Positions 22,651-28,966 of a stretch of DNA of 64,000 nucleotides are shown in pieces. The translations under genes were made by a program, and so were the position numbers. The DNA comes from Chryseobacterium formosense (lineage in GTDB: Bacteria > Bacteroidota > Bacteroidia > Flavobacteriales > Weeksellaceae): positions 806,001 to 870,000 of the forward strand of contig NZ_FPAP01000002.1 of assembly GCF_900116415.1 (NCBI RefSeq). The letters run 5' to 3'. The notes below the pieces were generated by a model, which had not been told where the DNA came from, made no database searches, and worked only from the letters and a program-made list of their open reading frames with translations. Within the stretch, counting starts at the first letter, position 1; each line of letters starts with the position of its first letter.

Positions 22651-22770
22651 AGTTTTATTTTAATAAGACAAAGCTAAACAACGGATTTCCAAAAACTTCA
22701 AATTAGCAATTCCTTTATGTAAAATGAATGATAGATATATTTTATTCATTACATACTCAACAGCATCTTT

Positions 22771-22832
22771 GTCATTCCGTAGAAATCTCAACAATACTTT
22801 TAATAATGAAACCGAGATTCCTACGGAATGAC
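22771..22832. repeat. Dispersed palindromic repeat R2', copy 1
   Basis: GTCATTCCGTAG... and ...CTACGGAATGAC are inverted ends with GAGATTCC inside; same type as 28743-28802. Confidence 0.75.
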
Positions 22833-22916
22833 AAACTTTATGGTATTGTGATGTTTGAAAACTATTAAGCGATTAATTAATCAAAAAAATTAAAACTTTT
22901 TCACAAATATTTTAAC

Positions 22917-22952
22917 TACGCAAAAACACTGCGCAATACTATTCTTACTTTG
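22917..22952 (+). promoter_or_regulatory. Promoter with TACGCA-type box for Ro60
   Basis: TACGCAAAAACACTGCG at 22917 and TTACTTTG at 22945-22952, a 28-nt offset identical to the promoter at 20221; the box differs by one base. The transcript start is about 55-60 nt before the ATG. The rest of the gap 22651-22916 holds only a repeat. Confidence 0.8.
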
Positions 22953-23014
22953 CATAAGAAATCAGAGAGGAAGTGATAATCCTCCAAAAATGTTTAACAA
23001 AAAAAACAGTAACC

Positions 23015-24532
23015 ATGAAATTTAATTTTTTAAGAAAAGAGAATAAAGTAGTCATGAACTACGAAGGTGCAAAAGCTTATACAATGACACCTGCAGAAGA
23101 ACTATACAGTGCTGTTGTTACAACTGGATTATCAAACGCAACCTATGAAAAGGGAAATGACAGATTGGCGAGAATCCAGTCTCTGATTCAGAAAAACGAT
23201 CCTGAATTCGTTGCAAAATTGGCGGTCTATGCAAGAAAAGATATGTATTTGCGTTCGATTCCATTGGTTTTGACGACTGAACTGGCGAAACAAGCTTCAG
23301 GTACAGACTTGGTAAGCAAAACAGTTAACGGCGTTATCCAAAGAGCTGATGAAATCACAGAATTGCTGGCTTATTACCAATTGGCAAACGAAAGAACAGA
23401 AACAAAAAAGCTGAACAAACTTTCAAAACAAATTCAAAAAGGTTTGGTAAAATCTTTCAACAAATTTGATGAATACCAGTTCGCAAAATATAATAGAAAA
23501 GCTGAAGTTACTTTGAAGGATGCCTTATTTCTGGTTCACCCAAAAGCAAAAGACGAAAATCAACAGGCAATTTTCAACAAAATCGTAAACGATTCGTTGG
23601 AAACTCCATACACTTGGGAAGTTGAACTTTCAGTGTTGGGTCAGACAAAATTTGCAGATGAAACAGAAAGAAAATTAGCTTTCAAAAACAAATGGGAAGA
23701 ATTGATTTTCAGCAACAAATTGGGTTATATGGCAACGTTGAGAAACTTGCGAAACATCTTAGAAGCCAAAGTTTCATCAGATGCGATGTATAAAGTGTGC
23801 AACTATTTGTCGGATGAAAAAGCGGTGAGAAATTCAAAACAATTGCCATTTAGATTTTTGGCGGCGTATAGAGAATTGAAAACGATCGATTCACCTTACT
23901 TGTCGTCAATCTTGGAAGCATTGGAAGATGCGGTAATGGTGAGTGCAAAAAACATCAAAGGTTTTGGTTTCGATACTTCGGTGGTGATTGCGGCAGACGT
24001 TTCCGGATCGATGCAACAACCTGTTTCTCCGAAATCTAAGGTGTTGTTGTACGATATCGGTTTGTTGATGTCGATGATGTTGCAGTCACAGTGCAAAAAC
24101 GTGATTTCAGGTATGTTTGGTGATACTTGGAAAAGAGTTCCGATGCCTAAAAACGGTATCTTGAGAAACGTTGATGCTTTCTACAAGCGAGAAGGTGAGG
24201 TTGGTTACTCCACAAACGGTTATTTGGTGATCGAAGATTTGCTAAACAGACGTGAAAAAGTGGATAAAGTAATGTTGTTCACCGATGCTCAGCTTTGGGA
24301 TAGCAACGGAGGTAGAAATTCTTTTGAAAACTCATGGAATCAATACAAAAGTTTCAACCCAAATGCAAAATTGTATATTTTTGATTTGGCGGGTTACGGA
24401 AAACAGCCGTTGGATGTCAGAAAAAATGATGTATACCTTATCGCAGGTTGGTCCGACAAAATTTTCGATGTATTGAACGCTTTGGAAGACCGAAAATCAG
24501 CAGTAGAAATGATAAAAAAAGTAGTGCTGTAA
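23015..24532 (+). CDS. Ro60/Rsr homologue: TROVE plus vWA protein
   Basis: A 505-residue Ro60 orthologue that should bind Y RNAs and the 3' ends of misfolded RNAs. The TROVE domain (about residues 10-325) opens with NYEGAKAYTMTPAEELYSAV and includes FVAKLAVYARKDMYLRSIPL, characteristic of the ring of helical repeats. The C-terminal vWA domain (about 330-505) has an intact MIDAS (VVIAADVSGSMQQP) and VMLFTDAQLWDS. The frame is open from 22973, but the ATG at 23015 (MKFNFLRKEN) fits the family and promoter spacing better. Upstream is the regulon box; downstream lie an unknown protein and the Y-like RNA array. No RtcB gene is adjacent. Confidence 0.95.
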   Translation: MKFNFLRKENKVVMNYEGAKAYTMTPAEELYSAVVTTGLSNATYEKGNDRLARIQSLIQKNDPEFVAKLAVYARKDMYLRSIPLVLTTELAKQASGTDLVSKTVNGVIQRADEITELLAYYQLANERTETKKLNKLSKQIQKGLVKSFNKFDEYQFAKYNRKAEVTLKDALFLVHPKAKDENQQAIFNKIVNDSLETPYTWEVELSVLGQTKFADETERKLAFKNKWEELIFSNKLGYMATLRNLRNILEAKVSSDAMYKVCNYLSDEKAVRNSKQLPFRFLAAYRELKTIDSPYLSSILEALEDAVMVSAKNIKGFGFDTSVVIAADVSGSMQQPVSPKSKVLLYDIGLLMSMMLQSQCKNVISGMFGDTWKRVPMPKNGILRNVDAFYKREGEVGYSTNGYLVIEDLLNRREKVDKVMLFTDAQLWDSNGGRNSFENSWNQYKSFNPNAKLYIFDLAGYGKQPLDVRKNDVYLIAGWSDKIFDVLNALEDRKSAVEMIKKVVL

Positions 24533-24546
24533 AAGGCACTGCTTTT
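24520..24546 (+). terminator. Terminator overlapping the Ro60 stop codon
   Basis: AGTAGTGCT pairs with GGCACTGCT (GU allowed) and is followed by a short T-run; the stem includes the last codons. Confidence 0.6.
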
Positions 24547-24570
24547 AAAAATAAAAACTAATAACCAATT

Positions 24571-24660
24571 TTTTTAGGAGCTATTTCCCGCTTTCCACTA
24601 TATCTTTTTCGCCAACGCTTTTTTCAAGCCATATCAGAAAAAGGATGTCGTTGCAATCGG
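24571..24660 (+). repeat. Dispersed intergenic repeat with AGGAGCTATTTCCCGCT end
   Basis: Starts TTTAGGAGCTATTTCCCGCT and ends CAATCGGGGCTAAT, with a central imperfect palindrome ATATC..GATAT-like. I recall this as a frequent intergenic element in flavobacterial genomes; it may be related to a known RNA motif, which I cannot confirm. A degenerate relative surrounds 5385-5500. Confidence 0.6.
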
Positions 24661-24682
24661 GGCTAATAAATGTAAGATAATT

Positions 24683-25339
24683 ATGATAAAACTCATTAAC
24701 ACAATAGAAGTTAGCCCATTAAAATATTCTAAAGAAGAATATGAACTGCCTGAAGCCTCTGATTATCCAGATGCAGACGATTGGTATAGAAAATGGGAGG
24801 AAGTGATTTCTAAATTAGACCTTGGTTTTCATACTATAAAAAAAGATTCTTATTTAGTTGACATAAAAACCATAGATGAAGAAAATTTACAAATGATTTT
24901 AGAAACAAATCTTCAGGAAATTGATTTAGAGAAGTTCGAGGATGAAGTTCCTATTTTTGATGGAGGCATTGTTTTGACACAGAATGATAAAATACTTATT
25001 GAACCAAGTTGCTGTGGAGATATAGGAAATATAGATGAGTGGCAAAGAATTTTAGATAATAAAACTTCCGATTGGTCAGATTTATGGATAGGTCACCCTT
25101 GGATTTTTTATAGAAAGCAAAACGGAAAAGTTCAATTTTCAGATTATTCAGATTTAAACTTAAAAGAATTTACAGATATAAAAGTAATATTCGAAGTTGA
25201 TGAATTCGAATTGAAAAATGAATTAGATAAAATGAAAAAACACCAAATAAAATTTAAACATAGAATTACAGAAATTCTAAAAAAGATGAAAATTGATAAT
25301 GCGGAAAAAATTTCAGAATTAATGACAGGAGTAAAATAA
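24683..25339 (+). CDS. Hypothetical acidic protein between Ro60 and array B
   Basis: Not recognised. 218 residues, acidic, soluble. The centre FDGGIVLTQNDKILIEPSCC, then GDIGNIDEWQRILDN and DLWIGHPWIFYRKQNG, recalls the layout of small immunity or SUKH-like proteins (GxG-type beta core with aromatic patches), but I cannot assign a family. The C-terminus is a lysine-rich helix. It lies between the Ro60 gene and the Y-like RNAs on the same strand, so it might be a partner of the RNP or an unrelated passenger. Confidence 0.55.
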   Translation: MIKLINTIEVSPLKYSKEEYELPEASDYPDADDWYRKWEEVISKLDLGFHTIKKDSYLVDIKTIDEENLQMILETNLQEIDLEKFEDEVPIFDGGIVLTQNDKILIEPSCCGDIGNIDEWQRILDNKTSDWSDLWIGHPWIFYRKQNGKVQFSDYSDLNLKEFTDIKVIFEVDEFELKNELDKMKKHQIKFKHRITEILKKMKIDNAEKISELMTGVK

Positions 25340-25587
25340 CCGACATAGGAAATGTAGGCGTTAAGAAAATAAGCTATGCGAACGTTAAGAAAATTCTACT
25401 GTTTAAAGCGCAACACAAATTTAGAATTGAAAAATAAATATTGAATTCGCGCAAGTTTTAGAATTTTTAGAGAGTATAGATTATTTTTAGCCGGAGTTTC
25501 CAAGTCTTGAATTTTTGGTTCTTTTGCTTCAAGGCAAAACGAACAAATATAAATAAAGAGTTTTGAGATTGCTGCAATGACCTAAAA
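25340..25587 (+). other. Gap before array B
   Basis: Contains a direct repeat (GCGTTAAGAAAAT at about 25359 and ACGTTAAGAAAAT near 25383) and a hairpin GTTC-TTTTGC/GCAAAAC-GAAC near 25518-25542. No ORF. A promoter for the first two Y-like RNAs may lie here but none is clear. Confidence 0.4.
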
Positions 25588-25665
25588 ATAAACCGATGCC
25601 GTAAGAAAAGAAATCCTTCGACTTCCAATTGAAAATGAGTCTTTTCGCTAGATTGCTCGGTTTTA
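25588..25665 (+). ncRNA. Y-like RNA Ya (short form)
   Basis: Helix 1 AAACCGA (25590-25596) with TCGGTTT (25657-25663). Next comes the conserved TGCCGTA on the 5' side and TTGC on the 3' side. Helix 2 is GAAAAGA (25605-25611) with TCTTTTC (25640-25646). No tRNA module. Close in sequence to Y2. Confidence 0.75.
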
Positions 25666-25745
25666 TAACCAATGTCGTACAATAAGAGTTCCATCGTCAA
25701 ACTTAAAATTTGAACAACATTCAAAAACTCTTATAACTTGTTACT
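25666..25745 (+). ncRNA. Y-like RNA Yb (short form)
   Basis: TGTCGTA motif at 25673-25679 and helix 2 ATAAGAGTT (25682-25690) with AACTCTTAT (25726-25734), nine perfect pairs. Helix 1 is weak (CAA/TTG). The loop holds TCAAA/TTTGA around CTTAAAAT, like a reduced T arm. Confidence 0.55.
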
Positions 25746-25776
25746 TGTTTTTTTTAATTTAAAATAAAATATTAAC

Positions 25777-25812
25777 TGCGTAAAAAGAATGCGTACTAAT
25801 GCAATAATTTTG
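25777..25812 (+). promoter_or_regulatory. Promoter with variant box for the eight-RNA array
   Basis: TGCGTAAAAAGAATGCGTA begins at 25777 and TAATTTTG begins at 25805, again 28 nt apart. Matches the boxes at 20221 and 22917 in the A-tract and the TGCGTA half. Confidence 0.7.
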
Positions 25813-25846
25813 CTCCAACAAAAAACAATAGCCATAAAAATTTAAA

Positions 25847-25981
25847 AATGTAAGTGTTGTAAAATAGAATTTCTTCGTTTAGGGACAGCAATACAGGTTC
25901 AAATCCTGTTTCCGAAATTCGGGATGGCGTAATTGGTAACGCTCTGTCAGTAAGTCTCTGTTTGATTTTTTACCTTACTTT
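25847..25981 (+). ncRNA. Y-like RNA Y1 with permuted tRNA module
   Basis: Helix 1 GTAAG (25850-25854) with CTTAC (25974-25978); TGTTGTA motif; helix 2 AAATAGA (25862-25868) with TCTGTTT (25957-25963). Module: GACAG, T arm ACAGG-TTCAAAT-CCTGT, TTCCGAA, one base, TTCGGGA, D stem GCG/CGC, CTGTC closing on GACAG. Confidence 0.8.
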
Positions 25982-25985
25982 AAAA

Positions 25986-26062
25986 AATTATCGATGCCGT
26001 AAGAAAGAGTTCCTTCGAATCCAAATTGAAAAAAGTCTCTTTTAAATTTTTGCTCGATTTTA
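25986..26062 (+). ncRNA. Y-like RNA Y2 (short form)
   Basis: Helix 1 ATCGA (25990-25994) with TCGAT (26054-26058); motif TGCCGTA; helix 2 AAAGAG (26004-26009) with CTCTTT (26037-26042). No tRNA module; the 3' side keeps TTTGC. Confidence 0.7.
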
Positions 26063-26071
26063 AAATTATTA

Positions 26072-26216
26072 AAAATCAAGTGTCGTTTTAGAATCATACT
26101 TCGAGATTGAATAAACATTGGGTCGCAGGTTCGAGTCCTGCCTGTTCCACGAAGGAAGAGTAGCTCAGTTGGTAGAGCAAATGAACTGAAAAGGATTCTA
26201 TAATTTTACCTTGATT
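26072..26216 (+). ncRNA. Y-like RNA Y3 with permuted tRNA module
   Basis: Helix 1 AATCAAG (26074-26080) with CTTGATT (26210-26216); motif TGTCGT; helix 2 TAGAATC (26089-26095) with GATTCTA (26194-26200). Module: CATT, T arm GCAGG-TTCGAGT-CCTGC, CTGTTCC, loop ACGAA, GGAAGAG (one G-G mismatch), D arm GCTC/GAGC, AATG closing on CATT. Confidence 0.85.
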
Positions 26217-26223
26217 AAAAAAC

Positions 26224-26350
26224 AAAGAGTGCCGTAGAAAAGGCTTACTTCGATTAAAATTTAGACCTCAAAATCTATACAAAAGTGCAATTTCCTGAAT
26301 AACAGTAAGGATCAGATGCATGTCTGTCTTTTCGCCTTTTGCCTCTTTTT
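26224..26350 (+). ncRNA. Y-like RNA Y4 (no clear tRNA module)
   Basis: Helix 1 AAAGAG (26224-26229) with CTCTTT (26343-26348); motif TGCCGTA; helix 2 AAAAGGC (26238-26244) with GCCTTTT (26334-26340). The 90-nt interior has small hairpins (CAGA/TCTG) but no T loop consensus. Confidence 0.75.
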
Positions 26351-26368
26351 TTAACAAATTATAAATCA

Positions 26369-26496
26369 TATCAAGTGTCGTAGTATAGAAATACTTCGTT
26401 CCAGGCTTAAGATATAAGTTCAAGTCCTGTCTGTGAAAACGGTCGTCTAATGGTAGGACGTAAGCGTAAAGTGTCTGTATGAAATTTACCTTGGTA
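26369..26496 (+). ncRNA. Y-like RNA Y5 with permuted tRNA module capped by GAAA
   Basis: Helix 1 TATCAAG (26369-26375) with CTTGGTA (26490-26496); motif TGTCGTA; helix 2 GTATAGA (26383-26389) with TCTGTAT (26474-26480). Module: GCTTA, degenerate T arm around TTCAAGT, short acceptor CTGT-GAAA-ACGG, D arm CGTC/GACG, TAAGC closing on GCTTA. Confidence 0.85.
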
Positions 26497-26501
26497 AAAA
26501 T

Positions 26502-26609
26502 AAAGAGTGTCGTAGAGAAAACTTACTTCGGTAAATCTTATGATCTTGGTTCAACTCCAAAATAAACCTGAAAACGGTTTATGTAGTTTTCTTGCCCTTT
26601 ATCTCTTTT
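26502..26609 (+). ncRNA. Y-like RNA Y6 with partial tRNA module
   Basis: Helix 1 AAAGAG (26502-26507) with CTCTTT (26603-26608); motif TGTCGTA; helix 2 GAAAAC (26517-26522) with GTTTTC (26586-26591). Interior: T-like arm TTGG-TTCAACT-CCAA then a 7-bp stem ATAAACC/GGTTTAT. The D arm is absent. Confidence 0.75.
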
Positions 26610-26623
26610 TTTATTTTTAAATA

Positions 26624-26782
26624 AAAACAAGTGCCGTAGAATAGTGTTACTTCGCTCATCACGACGGGGTCGCGGGTTCGAATCCCGCCTCTTCCACATT
26701 TTCAAAACACAAAAATTATATAGGAAGAGTAGCTCAGTTGGTTAGAGCACGACAATACGCTTTTTGATTGTTGCCTTGTTTT
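26624..26782 (+). ncRNA. Y-like RNA Y7 with permuted tRNA module and 27-nt linker
   Basis: Helix 1 AAAACAAG (26624-26631) with CTTGTTTT (26775-26782), eight perfect pairs; motif TGCCGTA. Module: T arm GCGGG-TTCGAAT-CCCGC, CTCTTCC (26689-26695), 27-nt linker, GGAAGAG (26723-26729), D arm GCTC/GAGC. The anticodon-stem closure is unclear. The longest linker in the array. Confidence 0.8.
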
Positions 26783-26786
26783 AAAA

Positions 26787-26919
26787 TATAAAAGTGTCGT
26801 AGAGAAAGGTTACTTCGTCCACATAGGGGAGGAATAGCGAAGTCGGTTATTCCGGCAAGGCTATCCGGTTCGATTCCGGTATGACATACCCCGCTCTTTT
26901 CTCGTTTTTTACCTTTTAT
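26787..26919 (+). ncRNA. Y-like RNA Y8 with a normal-order tRNA-like insert
   Basis: Helix 1 TAAAAG (26789-26794) with CTTTTA (26913-26918); motif TGTCGTA; helix 2 GAGAAAGG (26802-26809) with CTTTTCTC (26896-26903). The insert has GGGG...CCCC ends, a Tyr-like D region (AGCGAAGTCGGTTA) and T loop TTCGATT in conventional 5'-to-3' order. Confidence 0.7.
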
Positions 26920-26926
26920 TAATCTT

Positions 26927-26956
26927 ATCCTTTCTAAAATTTGGAAAGGATTTTTT
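26927..26956 (+). terminator. Terminator of array B
   Basis: ATCCTTTC/GAAAGGAT stem of eight pairs followed by a T-run. It fixes a unit of about 1.1 kb from the promoter at 25777. Confidence 0.85.
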
Positions 26957-27027
26957 ATAAAAAGAAATGATGTTTTGTGTTTTTTTAGTCATAAGTTTGT
27001 GAGATAAAAAAATAAAATAATAACATT

Positions 27028-27219
27028 ATGGAAAATAAAAAAAGTGGCACCTTCTTCTTTGCCATTATCGCTATTATTGTAGGAATTGCTCTGTGGAAGC
27101 AATTTGATTTCAAAACAATGACTTTTGAAAATGTAGGATTAGGGATTGTTTATCTTATTACTTTCTTATTCTCAATCTTTTTTCTGATTAGAAATACTTC
27201 GAAAAAAGAAAGTAAATAG
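27028..27219 (+). CDS. Small membrane protein, 63 aa
   Basis: Not recognised. Two hydrophobic helices (about residues 8-24 and 37-55) separated by a short charged loop, with a lysine-rich tail. Starts at the ATG 72 nt after the array B terminator and ends 10 nt before the convergent XRE gene. Composition is typical of small inner-membrane proteins of flavobacteria. Relation to the RNA island unknown. Confidence 0.5.
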   Translation: MENKKSGTFFFAIIAIIVGIALWKQFDFKTMTFENVGLGIVYLITFLFSIFFLIRNTSKKESK

Positions 27220-27228
27220 TTTTTGTAT

Positions 27229-27840
27229 TTATTTAACTCTTCGCTCAAGAACTTCAATCCTTTCCAAAATATTGGAGAGGATATTTTTTTGGTCAAATGA
27301 GAGATATCCTGCTATTTTATAAATCTCTTTTTCTGAACTAAATTCTTCCTGAATTGCCGAAAAATACTTTAAATTTCCATTTTCTTTGAGGAGCAAGGTC
27401 TCAGAATTTTCTTCTCTAATATTCGCTTTCACCAAAAATAGATAGTCGCCAATGTTGTAATTCGATAAAAGCAATGTATTTTCGGTGAATTCATAGATTA
27501 AATCGATATTTGCTAATGCTTTTTGCAGTGAATTATATTTGGTGTTGTTTTCAATATTATTTTCCTGATAAGGTAATTCTGTGTTAAAAGACAATTGAAA
27601 TTTTTCAAAGTTTTCAGGCTTGTTTAAATCATCAACAGTTAAAGGAACGGTTAAGAATTTATCTAAATCAAGATTAAAGTAATGAACTACAGTGAGTAGT
27701 GTTGATATTTTAGGTTCGGAACGCCCTTCTTCATAGGCTCCGATAACTCCTCTGTTCAACTCAAATAAATCTGCGAAAGCTTGTTGGCTTAAACCTTTTG
27801 CCTGTCTTATTGTTTTAATATTAGCTCCAAAAAAACTCAT
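27229..27840 (-). CDS. XRE-family transcriptional regulator
   Basis: A 203-residue DNA-binding protein with an N-terminal HTH (NIKTIRQAKGLSQQAFADLF, then GVIGAYEEGRSEPKISTLL). The longer C-terminal part (TENTLLLSNYNIGDYLFLVK) looks like a sensor or S24-like fold without the peptidase residues. The frame is open to 27861, but a -7 box (TACATTTG on the minus strand, 27859-27866) overlaps that region, so the ATG at 27840 is the likely start. It is the regulator nearest to array B and a candidate for the shared promoter box. Confidence 0.75.
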   Translation of the reverse strand: MSFFGANIKTIRQAKGLSQQAFADLFELNRGVIGAYEEGRSEPKISTLLTVVHYFNLDLDKFLTVPLTVDDLNKPENFEKFQLSFNTELPYQENNIENNTKYNSLQKALANIDLIYEFTENTLLLSNYNIGDYLFLVKANIREENSETLLLKENGNLKYFSAIQEEFSSEKEIYKIAGYLSFDQKNILSNILERIEVLERRVK

Positions 27841-28044
27841 GGGTTCTAATCTTTTTTGCAAATGTAAGATAAATTTTAATTAAATTGCTAATAATATTTG
27901 CAATTATAAATAATTTTATTATATTTGTGTACAATCGAAAATGATTAGCTATAAAAATTTATTATTTAGATTGATTTGTAATAGATATTTAATCTAAAAT
28001 GGATATTCATTACTAATAATTAAAACTTTAAAAACACATCACGT

Positions 28045-28692
28045 ATGACCTTTCAGGAATTTTTAACAACAGCTTTTTCGCCGGTCAACACCGTTTTAAG
28101 TGTGCTGCTTATATTGGCGGTTATTTATTGGCTTTTTACGATTATTACAGGTTTGGATATTGATATCGGACTTGATGCTGATTTAGATATTGACACAAGC
28201 GCGCCTGATGGTCACGTTCATATTCCTGATGATCCTTCTGCATGGATTCAGTTCTTGAAATTCCTGAACCTCGATATTGTTCCGATTACGTATTTTCTCA
28301 CCATATCACTTTTTCTCACCTGGCTGGGTTCAATTTATCTCGAAGTTTTTACTTCTTTTGAAATCTGGGTTTCAGCACTCTTGGTTATTCCGATGTTTGT
28401 AATAAGTATGGTGTTAACGAAATGGATTTTAAAACCACTTAATCCTTTTTTCAGAGAAATCAATCATAAAGGTGAGACTTCGCATGACTTTTTAGGAAGA
28501 CAGGGCAGAATGAAATCAACAATTCATGGAAGTAAAATAGGAATTCTCGAAGTTTTTATCGGAAGCGATCCAATGACTTTAATGGTAAAAAGTAAAGGCG
28601 GCGAAAGAATCGAACACGGAACAACAGTATATATCGTTGACGAAGCGGCTGGAAGAAAATATTATTATGTAGCAAAGGAAATTAAATTTTAA
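28045..28692 (+). CDS. YqiJ-like membrane protein with OB/NfeD-type domain
   Basis: A 215-residue membrane protein: hydrophobic helices at about 13-33, 82-102 and 105-130, an acidic loop (DIDIGLDADLDIDT), and a C-terminal beta domain (FLGRQGRMKSTIHGSKIG ... TVYIVDEAAG) of the OB-fold kind seen in NfeD/YqiJ proteins. These pair with flotillins, and the flotillin YqiK homologue follows 274 bp later. It probably organises membrane microdomains with it. The gap between them holds repeats R2' and R1. Confidence 0.75.
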   Translation: MTFQEFLTTAFSPVNTVLSVLLILAVIYWLFTIITGLDIDIGLDADLDIDTSAPDGHVHIPDDPSAWIQFLKFLNLDIVPITYFLTISLFLTWLGSIYLEVFTSFEIWVSALLVIPMFVISMVLTKWILKPLNPFFREINHKGETSHDFLGRQGRMKSTIHGSKIGILEVFIGSDPMTLMVKSKGGERIEHGTTVYIVDEAAGRKYYYVAKEIKF

Positions 28693-28742
28693 AAATAAAA
28701 TCACAAATAAGATTTCAACTATTATTCTGTAACAGAGTGTTT

Positions 28743-28802
28743 GTCATTCCGCAGGAATCTCAGCATATCGAAAGTTAATTATTTAGATTCCTACGGAATG
28801 AC
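28743..28802. repeat. Dispersed palindromic repeat R2', copy 2
   Basis: GTCATTCCGCAGGAATCTC to ACGGAATGAC; same family as 22771-22832. Confidence 0.75.
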
Positions 28803-28828
28803 AAAGCAAGTGGTAAGAAAGTAATCCT

Positions 28829-28929
28829 TTTGCTGAGTGAAATCGAAGATTCGACGCAGTCAAACGCCTTTGCGAACGAAAATATACAGAGTAATAATAA
28901 AAAATCTTTATGGACTCTGCGTTAAAAAA
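28829..28929 (+). repeat. Dispersed upstream repeat R1, copy 3
   Basis: Contains TGCTGAGTGAAATCGAAGAT, CAAACGCCTTTGCGAACG and CTCTGCGTTAAAA; ends about 40 nt before the flotillin start. Confidence 0.75.
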
Positions 28930-28966
28930 TTAAACACAAAAATTAAAATAAATAAACTATAAAAAT

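Noticed and set aside
25860..26700. Ordinary intron-containing tRNA genes in array B
   Set aside because: Acceptor strands pair within a unit only in permuted order; pairing a 5' half with the 3' half of the next unit leaves mismatched anticodon stems, whereas helix 1 and helix 2 covary within each unit.
25588..26919. CRISPR array
   Set aside because: The repeated words sit in variable, covarying stems with unequal spacing and embedded T loops and D arms; there are no uniform repeats or spacers and no cas genes.
13340..26956. Prophage or integrative element carrying tRNAs
   Set aside because: No integrase, terminase, capsid, replication or att-like direct repeats were seen; the protein genes are RNA-end enzymes.
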